Of a stretch of DNA of 11,638 nucleotides, positions 6,846 through 11,638 are shown piece by piece. Under the pieces are notes generated by a model that saw nothing but the letters and a program-made list of their open reading frames with translations, was not told where the DNA came from and made no database searches. The position numbers and the translations under genes are program-made. This stretch comes from CAYQEC01 sp964569015. Lineage in GTDB: Bacteria > Actinomycetota > Acidimicrobiia > Spongiisociales > UBA5794. The DNA is taken from NCBI GenBank assembly GCA_964569015.1, contig CAZMSN010000054.1, positions 1-11,638 of the forward strand, given 5' to 3'. How positions within the stretch are numbered: the first letter of the stretch is position 1; each line of letters opens with the position of its first letter.

Positions 6846-7636
6846 CCCAAGAGACCACCGATCGAGTTCCCCTCGTCGAGATGCGGGACATTCGCGTGGC
6901 CTTCGGCGGTGTCCACGCCGTCGATGGCGTGACCGTCGACCTGTTCCCCGGCGAGGTGGTTGCCCTGGTGGGCGGCAACGGAGCCGGCAAGACGACGCTC
7001 ATCAAGACCCTCTCTGGCGCCCACCGGGCCGATTCGGGAGAGATCTTCATCGACGGCGAGCAGGTGAACATCTACACACCTCGCGACGCCAAGGCGCTCG
7101 GGGTCGAGACGCTCTACCAGACCCTCGCCCTCGCCGACAACGTCGACGCCCCTGCCAACATGTTCCTCGGGCGGGAGATCAAGACCCGCTGGGGCACGCT
7201 CAACGACACCGCGATGGAGGATGCCACCCGCAAGGTGATGGGACGCCTCAATCCGACCTTCGTGAACTTCAAGTCACCGGTGAACTCGCTGTCGGGCGGC
7301 CAGCGCCAGTCGGTGGCCATCGCCCGGGCGGTGCACTTCAACGCCCGGATCCTGATCATGGACGAGCCGTCGGCGGCGCTCGGCCCGGCCGAGACCGCCC
7401 AGGTGGCGAAGCTGATCATGCAGCTCAAGTCCGAGGGGATCGGCATCTTCCTCATCAGCCACGACATCCACGACGTGTTCGACCAGGCCGACCGGATCGC
7501 CGTGATGCTGCAGGGCAAGCTCGTCGGCACGGTCAGGAAGAACGACGTGACGATGGACGAGGTCCTCGCCATGATCATCATCGGCAAGCTGCCGACCGAG
7601 GTCACCGAGTCGGAACTCGAGGATCTGCGCGGCTGA
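6842..7636 (+). CDS. xylG: Xylose-type ABC transporter ATP-binding protein, half-size (XylG)
   Basis: This is the cytoplasmic ATPase that powers the XylFH importer. The 264-aa protein holds one ABC domain with Walker A GGNGAGKTT (44-52), Q-loop Gln93 (LYQTLALAD), signature LSGGQRQ (150-156), Walker B ILIMDEP (170-176) and H-loop ISHD with His207. E. coli XylG is about 513 aa with two fused ABC domains, so this protein must act as a homodimer. The segment after Walker B reads SAALGPAE, where many ABC proteins have an SALD-type D-loop; half-size sugar ATPases of this group often carry such a Gly, so this is probably not a defect. It starts at an ATGA overlap with xylH. After its stop there are 73 bp and no clear terminator before the GH25 gene. 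Confidence 0.93.
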   Translation: MTQETTDRVPLVEMRDIRVAFGGVHAVDGVTVDLFPGEVVALVGGNGAGKTTLIKTLSGAHRADSGEIFIDGEQVNIYTPRDAKALGVETLYQTLALADNVDAPANMFLGREIKTRWGTLNDTAMEDATRKVMGRLNPTFVNFKSPVNSLSGGQRQSVAIARAVHFNARILIMDEPSAALGPAETAQVAKLIMQLKSEGIGIFLISHDIHDVFDQADRIAVMLQGKLVGTVRKNDVTMDEVLAMIIIGKLPTEVTESELEDLRG

Positions 7637-7696
7637 GGGCGACTCTCGGGCCACGATCGACTGGAACCATCGCCGGTGGCGAACTCGTTTCTCCTC

Positions 7697-7709
7697 TACC
7701 GTGACCGGG
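7697..7709 (+). promoter_or_regulatory. Candidate -10 box for a leaderless GH25 transcript
   Basis: TACCGT at 7697-7702 fits TANNNT and lies 7 nt before the ATG at 7710. Transcription would then begin at or beside the A of the start codon. No Shine-Dalgarno sequence is present upstream of that ATG, which fits a leaderless mRNA. No recognisable -35 box was seen. Confidence 0.3.
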
Positions 7710-8414
7710 ATGAGACGACGATGGGTGAAGTGGGCAGGCATCGGGCTCGCCGTATTGGTCGTAGTCGGGTTCGCCGGACTCCGCTTCTACGATCCGGGAT
7801 GGCGATACGACATTCGGGGTGTCGATGTCTCCCGCCACCAGGGCCAGATCGACTGGGGTGCACTCGCGGTCGACGGAGTCGCCTTCGCGTACATCAAGTC
7901 CACCGAGGGAGGCGACTGGACCGACAGTCGCTTCGCCGAGAACTGGTCGGCAGCCGATGAGGCCGGCGTGCTTCGAGGTGCGTACCACTTCTTCTCCCTG
8001 TGCGCCCCCGGCGCCGATCAAGCCACCCACATGATCGCCACCGTTCCGGACGAGCCGGACATGCTGCCTCCGGCGGTCGACCTCGAATTCGGCGGCAACT
8101 GCTCGGCCCGGCCCAGCGTCGAGGAGTTTCGAGAGGGCTTGGACGTGTTCCTCGAGGCGATCGAAGCTCACTATCGAATGCGCCCGGTGGTCTACACCAA
8201 CGCCGATTACTACGACGAGTATCTCGACGACTCGCCCCCGGACGTCACCTGGTGGGTCATGTCGCCACTCCTGGAGCCGTGGGGCGCGCCCGAGTGGACA
8301 TTCTGGCAGTACCTCCCCGAGAGGAAAGCGGGAGTGGACGGCAGCGTCGATCGCAACGCATTCAGCGGCGACGAGGCCGACCTCCGAGCACTCACCGAAC
8401 GGCTGCCCGACTGA
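7710..8414 (+). CDS. GH25-family lysozyme (N-acetylmuramidase), membrane-anchored
   Basis: This is a predicted peptidoglycan hydrolase that cleaves the MurNAc-GlcNAc glycan link, 234 aa. The basic start MRRRWVKW is followed by a hydrophobic segment (9-24) with no obvious signal-peptidase site, suggesting a type II membrane anchor with the enzyme outside. GH25 features in order are RGVDVSRHQGQIDW (36-49, conserved Asp39), AYIKSTEGGDWTDSRFAENW (60-79), LRGAYHFF (88-95), PPAVDLEFGGNC (120-131, the D-x-E catalytic pair Asp124 and Glu126), VVYTN and WTFWQYLPE, ending with a VDRNAF motif. There is no cell-wall-binding repeat; the protein is essentially a bare catalytic domain. The ATG at 7710 is chosen over the GTG at 7701 on start quality only. 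It follows xylG by 73 bp, and a functional link to pentose import is not evident. Confidence 0.9.
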   Translation: MRRRWVKWAGIGLAVLVVVGFAGLRFYDPGWRYDIRGVDVSRHQGQIDWGALAVDGVAFAYIKSTEGGDWTDSRFAENWSAADEAGVLRGAYHFFSLCAPGADQATHMIATVPDEPDMLPPAVDLEFGGNCSARPSVEEFREGLDVFLEAIEAHYRMRPVVYTNADYYDEYLDDSPPDVTWWVMSPLLEPWGAPEWTFWQYLPERKAGVDGSVDRNAFSGDEADLRALTERLPD

Positions 8415-8427
8415 CCCGCCCGGCTCA

Positions 8428-8454
8428 GCCGCCCGCCATGTGGTGGTGGGCGGC
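8428..8454 (+). terminator. Stem-loop after the GH25 gene, possible terminator
   Basis: GCCGCCCGCCA (8428-8438) pairs with TGGTGGGCGGC (8444-8454) to form an 11-bp, nearly all-GC stem with a single G-U pair and a TGTGG loop. It begins 14 nt after the GH25 stop. No U tract follows (GTTCCACTG), so it would be an atypical terminator of the sort often proposed in actinobacteria, or an mRNA 3'-end stabiliser. Confidence 0.45.
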
Positions 8455-8660
8455 GTTCCACTGCAGCTCGCACCCCAGATCCTCGACGGTGGTGCCTGTC
8501 CCGATCGTGACCAGCTCGATCCCGGCCATGGCGTCGAAGTCCGCACGGCCGGCTTGGGTGGGCCGACCTGATCCGGGACCCTAGGCGCGTCACCGCGTCG
8601 ACGGCGAGTCTGCCGGCCACGACCTCGGCTGCCACCCGTCGGCCCGCGGGCGGCCGTGGG

Positions 8661-8666
8661 TACGAT
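8661..8666 (+). promoter_or_regulatory. Candidate -10 box of the GH51-dehydrogenase operon
   Basis: TACGAT matches TANNNT with 4/6 identity to TATAAT and would start transcription near 8673, leaving a leader of about 58 nt to the ATG at 8731. No convincing -35 box is visible in the very GC-rich upstream sequence. Confidence 0.35.
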
Positions 8667-8730
8667 GCAACCGGCAGGCGGAGTGCGATACCCGAACCTG
8701 CCTCCGGCGGCGGACCCGAATGCGTGAAAC

Positions 8731-10263
8731 ATGACGCTTAGAGCCTCGATGCACATCGACCCGGCGGCGGTGATCGCCCCGGTCAACCGGCGGACCTTCG
8801 GCTCGTTCGTCGAGCACATGGGGCGCTGTGTCTACACCGGCATCAGCGAGCCCGGACATCCCGCCGCCGATGCCGACGGCCTACGCACCGACGTCCTCGA
8901 CCTGGTCGACGAACTGGGTGTCACCATCGTGCGGTATCCGGGCGGCAATTTCGTCTCGGGCTACCGCTGGGAAGACGGCGTGGGCCCGGTCGCCGAGCGG
9001 CCGGTTCGCCTCGACACGGCATGGAGGAGCGTCGAGCCGAACACGTTCGGCCTGAACGAGTTCGCCACCTGGGCGGGGAAGGCCGGCGTGGAGACCCTGA
9101 TGACGCTCAACCTGGGGACCCGCGGGATCGAGGAGGCCCTCGACCTCCTCGAGTACGCCAACCACCCCGGAGGGACCTTCCTGTCCGATCTCCGCCGCAG
9201 CCACGGTCGCCGGGAACCCTACGGGATCCACACGTGGTGTCTCGGCAACGAGTTGGACGGGCCGTGGCAGCTCGGCCACAAGACCGCCGACGAGTACGGG
9301 CGCCTCGCCGCCGAGACGGCGCGGGCGATGCGCATGATCGATCCGACCCTCGAGTTGATCGCCTGTGGGAGCTCCGGCGCCGGGATGCCGACCTTCGGGG
9401 CCTGGGAGGAGACGGTGCTCGAGCACGCCTACGACCAGGTCGACATGATCTCGGCCCACGCCTACTACGAGGAGACCGACTCCGACCTCGGCAGCTTCCT
9501 GGCATCGGCCGTCGACATGGATCGCTTCATCCGGACCGTGGCCGGAATCGCCGATCGGGTGGCGGCGAAGAATGGCTCTGCGAAGCGCCTCGGAATCTCC
9601 TTCGACGAGTGGAACGTCTGGTACCTGAGCCGGCACCAGGCCCAGGAAACGGCGGGGGAGTGGCGGCAGGCGCCGCGGCTGTGTGAGGACGCCTACACCG
9701 TCGCCGACGCGGTCGTCGTCGGGTCGCTGCTCATGACACTGGTGCGCCACAGTGATCGGGTGGCGATCGCCTGCCAGGCACAGCTCGTGAACACCATCTC
9801 GGCGATCCGGACCGAGCCCAACGGCCCTGCCTGGCGCCAGTCGATCTTTCATCCGTTCGCCCTGACGGCCGCCCACGCTCGCGGTGAGGTGCTGGCGGCG
9901 GCTCCCGACGGTCCCCGCTATGCGACCGAGCGGTACGGAGAGGTGCCGGTGGTCGACGCCGTAGCCACCCATGACCCAGGCGACGGCGCCGTGAGCATCT
10001 TCTCCGTCAATCGCTCCGCCACCGAGACGGTGGAGTTCGAGGTGGACCTGAGCGCCATTCCCGGGTACGAGGTGATCGAGCACGTCGTGCTCGCCGACGA
10101 CGACTACCACGCGGTCAACACCCAACTCGATCCCGACCGAGTCGTCCCCCGTCAGGCGGCCTGGTCGGCCGAGGACGGCGCAGTGAAGATCGCCCTTCCT
10201 CCCGTCTCGTGGAGCATGTTGCGGATGGCGTGCTCGCCGGGCGCGGCCGAACCGGCCGCATGA
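8731..10263 (+). CDS. Alpha-L-arabinofuranosidase, GH51 family
   Basis: This retaining glycosidase releases alpha-L-arabinofuranose from arabino-oligosaccharides or arabinoxylan fragments. The 510-aa protein has no signal peptide, so it acts in the cytoplasm. It has the family layout: FGSFVEHMGRCVYTGI (23-38), VRYPGGNFVSGYRWEDGVGP (67-86), the acid/base motif CLGNELDGPWQLGH (170-183, Glu174), ISAHAYYEE (240-248), and the nucleophile motif ISFDEWNVWY (289-298, Glu293). A C-terminal beta-sandwich ends near VSWSMLRMA. The two glutamates are spaced as in characterised GH51 enzymes (E175/E294 in the Geobacillus stearothermophilus enzyme). The ATG at 8731 matches the usual start MTxxAxM; its SD is poor, and the ATG at 8749 is an alternative. 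The stop overlaps the next start by 4 bp. Substrate must be imported by a transporter not seen intact here. Confidence 0.95.
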   Translation: MTLRASMHIDPAAVIAPVNRRTFGSFVEHMGRCVYTGISEPGHPAADADGLRTDVLDLVDELGVTIVRYPGGNFVSGYRWEDGVGPVAERPVRLDTAWRSVEPNTFGLNEFATWAGKAGVETLMTLNLGTRGIEEALDLLEYANHPGGTFLSDLRRSHGRREPYGIHTWCLGNELDGPWQLGHKTADEYGRLAAETARAMRMIDPTLELIACGSSGAGMPTFGAWEETVLEHAYDQVDMISAHAYYEETDSDLGSFLASAVDMDRFIRTVAGIADRVAAKNGSAKRLGISFDEWNVWYLSRHQAQETAGEWRQAPRLCEDAYTVADAVVVGSLLMTLVRHSDRVAIACQAQLVNTISAIRTEPNGPAWRQSIFHPFALTAAHARGEVLAAAPDGPRYATERYGEVPVVDAVATHDPGDGAVSIFSVNRSATETVEFEVDLSAIPGYEVIEHVVLADDDYHAVNTQLDPDRVVPRQAAWSAEDGAVKIALPPVSWSMLRMACSPGAAEPAA

Positions 10264-11249
10264 AGGCGGCTCGACTCCACGGCACCGGCGACGTGCGGGT
10301 ATCGGATGAGCCGGTCCCGGCCGTCGCCGCCGGCGAATCGCTCATCCGGGTGAAGACGGTGGGGATCTGTGGCTCAGACTTGCATTGGTACTCGGAGGGC
10401 GGCATCGGGACGACAAAGCTCGCTCGGCCGTTGATTCTCGGGCACGAGTTCGCAGGGACCGTGGAGGGAGGGCCGCTCGACGGCCGCAGGGTGGCGGTCG
10501 ATCCCGCTGTCCCATGTGGCGAATGTCCGTTGTGCGCCCAGGGGCGGGGACATCTCTGCCCGGACGTACGTTTCGCCGGACACGGCGAGCAGGACGGGGC
10601 GCTGCGTGAGCTCGTCGCCTGGCCCACGAGGAGGCTGCACCCGGTGCCCGATGCGCTGTCGTTTGACGAGGCGGCGATGCTCGAGCCGCTCGGGGTTGCC
10701 ATCCACGCCATGGACCTGGGTCACCTCCGCGTCGGTTCGGCGGTGGGCGTCGTCGGCTGCGGGCCGATCGGGCTGCTCGTGATCCAGTCGCTGCGGGCGT
10801 CTGGAGCAGGGAAGATCGTCGCCGTCGAGCCCCTGTCGCACCGGCGGGACGCCGCCGCGGCGATGGGCGCCGACATGGCGCTGTCTCCCGACGAGGCCCT
10901 CTCGTCGCCTCCGTCGGGCGTCGACGTGTGCTTCGATGTCGCCGGCCCCGACCTTGCGGTGGAGATCGCCCTTCATTACACGCGTCCCGGCGGGCGGGTG
11001 GTGCTCATCGGGATCCCGCCGACGGACGAGACGGTGCTCAGGGCCGCAACGGTGCGACGAAAAGGCCTCACCCTGGCGTGGTCTCGTCGCATGGCCGAGG
11101 TGTATCCGCGAGCGATCGAGCTGGCCACCCGCGGCGACGTCGCGCTCGCATCGGTTATCTCCGATCGCTATCGACTCGACTCGGCGGCCGAAGCGTTCCG
11201 GGTCGCCGACGAGCGCCGCGGGCTCAAGGTGATCGTCGAGCCCGGCTGA
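10260..11249 (+). CDS. Zinc-dependent medium-chain dehydrogenase (sugar/polyol dehydrogenase-like)
   Basis: This is an NAD(P)-dependent oxidoreductase of the sorbitol/L-iditol/threonine dehydrogenase branch, 329 aa, cytoplasmic. An N-terminal GroES-like catalytic domain carries the catalytic zinc residues Cys37 (GICGSD), His62-Glu63 (GHEF) and Glu142 (LEPLG). It also has a complete structural zinc lobe with Cys86, Cys89, Cys92 and Cys100 (CGECPLCAQGRGHLC). The Rossmann domain has GCGPIG (166-171), and the cofactor-binding strand ends IVAVEP; the acidic residue there suggests NAD, but this is inference. A second GHGEQDGALREL segment (107-118) is typical of polyol dehydrogenases. The ATG at 10260 overlaps the GH51 stop (ATGA), so translation is probably coupled. 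Candidate substrates are arabinose, arabinitol, xylitol or another pentose derivative; the sequence does not decide. Confidence 0.88.
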   Translation: MKAARLHGTGDVRVSDEPVPAVAAGESLIRVKTVGICGSDLHWYSEGGIGTTKLARPLILGHEFAGTVEGGPLDGRRVAVDPAVPCGECPLCAQGRGHLCPDVRFAGHGEQDGALRELVAWPTRRLHPVPDALSFDEAAMLEPLGVAIHAMDLGHLRVGSAVGVVGCGPIGLLVIQSLRASGAGKIVAVEPLSHRRDAAAAMGADMALSPDEALSSPPSGVDVCFDVAGPDLAVEIALHYTRPGGRVVLIGIPPTDETVLRAATVRRKGLTLAWSRRMAEVYPRAIELATRGDVALASVISDRYRLDSAAEAFRVADERRGLKVIVEPG

Positions 11250-11324
11250 CGGCACGATCGGGACTTGGCGGTCCGGCAGGGCGAGCGACTGCGGTTGCAG
11301 ATAGCCGTTCCACCGGCCGTTTCG

Positions 11325-11354
11325 TTTGCATCACCTCTTCGCGGCTGCGATGAT
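11325..11354 (+). promoter_or_regulatory. Weak promoter candidate for the downstream LacI-family gene
   Basis: TTTGCA (11325-11330) and GATGAT (11349-11354) are 18 bp apart and each match the sigma-70-type hexamers at four positions. A start near 11361 would fall inside the operator-like repeats, giving a leader of about 40 nt to the GTG at 11401. The spacing and position support it, but the hexamers are not strong. Confidence 0.3.
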
Positions 11355-11355
11355 T

Positions 11356-11379
11356 GAAAACGTTCTCGAAATCGTTCTC
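11356..11379. promoter_or_regulatory. Tandem LacI-type operator candidate
   Basis: Two abutting 12-mers, GAAAACGTTCTC (11356-11367) and GAAATCGTTCTC (11368-11379), differ at one base. The first is a near-palindrome around a central CG (GAAAAC/GTTCTC), the typical form of LacI-family operators such as GAAAACGTTTTC. The block lies just after the candidate -10 box and 21 bp before the LacI-family start codon, as expected for autoregulation. Confidence 0.55.
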
Positions 11380-11400
11380 AGCAACCTGAGGGGCAGAGGG

Positions 11401-11638
11401 GTGCGCTCGAACGCACGAGTGACGATCGGCGATGTGGCCTCCGAAGCCGGGGTCTCCATCGCAACCGTTTCCAGAGTGGTCAACGGTCACTACGGGGTCG
11501 CCCCGGGGACGGTGAGCCGAGTCCAAGCGGTCATCGATGAGCTGGGCTACGAATCGAGCCTGATCGCCCGCAGCCTCCGCAGTCGCCGCACCAACGTGAT
11601 CGGGATCGTCGTCGCCGACCTCGAGCCGTTCAGCGCCG
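11401..11638 (+). CDS. LacI-family transcriptional regulator, N-terminal part (cut by window end)
   Basis: Only the first 79 codons are in the window. They read the canonical LacI head: VTIGDVASEAGVSIATVSRV (7-26, helix-turn-helix), VNGHYGVAPGTVSRV, the hinge-helix region LIARSLRSRRTNVIG, and the first sensor strand IGIVVADLEPFSA. The DLEPFS wording places it with LacI proteins that often control plant-polysaccharide or oligosaccharide genes (inference from memory of the subgroup). The GTG at 11401 is favoured over the in-frame ATG at 11350 because GAGGGG lies 7 nt upstream and the usual LacI N-terminus then begins at once. The ATG would also make the operator-like repeats coding. It follows the dehydrogenase by 151 bp in the same direction and probably regulates the GH51-dehydrogenase genes and itself. 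Confidence 0.9.
   Translation, partial: MRSNARVTIGDVASEAGVSIATVSRVVNGHYGVAPGTVSRVQAVIDELGYESSLIARSLRSRRTNVIGIVVADLEPFSA

Larger units (their letters stand above)
8415..8730. other. 316-bp region between the GH25 and GH51 genes, with a possible minus-strand gene remnant
   Basis: No full gene is recognised. On the minus strand a frame ending at the TGA at 8425-8427 reads DFDAMAGIELVTIGTGTTVE, then DLGCELQWNAAHHHMAGG. It has almost only G/C at third positions and an in-frame ATG at 8529 (34 aa, no good SD). Upstream this frame is closed by a TAG at about 8581-8583. A neighbouring frame from about 8635 reads VAAEVVAGRLAVDAVTRLG and would join it if one G were removed near the CTAGGG. The pair could be a frameshifted remnant of an unrecognised protein, or chance in GC-rich DNA. 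The remaining 8640-8730 is promoter and leader for the GH51 gene. Confidence 0.3.

Noticed and set aside
5714..7636. A 640-codon plus-strand frame running from inside xylH through xylG
   Set aside because: Only its last 264 codons are protein-like (XylG). The upstream part is an Arg/His-rich out-of-frame reading of xylH, so this is not a permease-ATPase fusion.
8881..10125. A 414-codon open frame on the minus strand across the GH51 gene
   Set aside because: It is antisense to a confidently identified GH51 enzyme with both catalytic motifs, is rich in Val/His/Gly/Asp as expected for a GC-rich shadow frame, and shows no family motif.
1..11638. A single inversion that split one LacI gene, leaving its C-part at 1-541 (minus) and its N-part at 11401-11638 (plus)
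   Set aside because: The geometry fits an inversion, but the right-hand gene reads DLEPFSA, a subgroup usually followed by a sequence unlike the left fragment's GYLVHLTNSEGDADRQQE. They look like two different LacI genes. Sequence just beyond 11638 would settle it.

Overview
The window comes from a GC-rich bacterium, most likely an actinobacterium. The evidence is very high G/C at third codon positions, frequent GTG and possible TTG starts, TANNNT-type -10 boxes, and a lipoprotein with a Thr/Ala-rich linker after its lipobox Cys. The threonine-rich linker and the leaderless-looking starts resemble Acidimicrobiia-type genomes, but that placement is inference. No rRNA, tRNA, CRISPR array, transposase or phage gene was seen.

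Layout. Positions 1-541 (minus) carry the effector-binding core of a LacI-family regulator with no DNA-binding domain. It abuts, head to head, the last 35 codons of a MalG-type (CUT1) sugar permease (542-649, plus). Next is a full-length, canonical ilvD (799-2652, plus), which converges on a ROK-family repressor (2680-3858 or to 3927, minus). A 386-bp regulatory region separates this repressor from a divergent xylose-type ABC transporter: lipoprotein binding protein XylF (4314-5414), permease XylH (5508-6845) and a half-size ATPase XylG (6842-7636). A perfect 17-bp-stem hairpin lies between xylF and xylH, and xylH and xylG overlap by 4 bp. A membrane-anchored GH25 lysozyme (7710-8414) follows. 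After a 316-bp gap come a cytoplasmic GH51 alpha-L-arabinofuranosidase (8731-10263) and, overlapping it by 4 bp, a zinc-dependent sugar/polyol dehydrogenase (10260-11249). The window ends inside a second LacI-family gene (from 11401), preceded by a tandem 12-bp operator-like repeat.

How the parts fit. This looks like a pentose (xylose/arabinose) use locus. XylFGH would import free pentose under control of the divergent ROK repressor. The GH51 enzyme would release arabinose inside the cell from imported arabino-oligosaccharides. The dehydrogenase, translationally coupled to it, may oxidise the released sugar or a derived polyol. The oligosaccharide importer that a cytoplasmic GH51 needs is not present intact; only the tail of a CUT1 permease remains at 542-649. 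ilvD is a branched-chain amino acid gene by sequence, and its place here may be incidental. No xylA, xylB, araA, araB or araD was found.

The most notable points are the LacI/permease junction near 541-553 (rearrangement or misassembly), the xylF-xylH hairpin, the operator candidates next to the ROK and LacI genes, and the GH51-dehydrogenase coupling. I did not find a clearly new multi-gene system.
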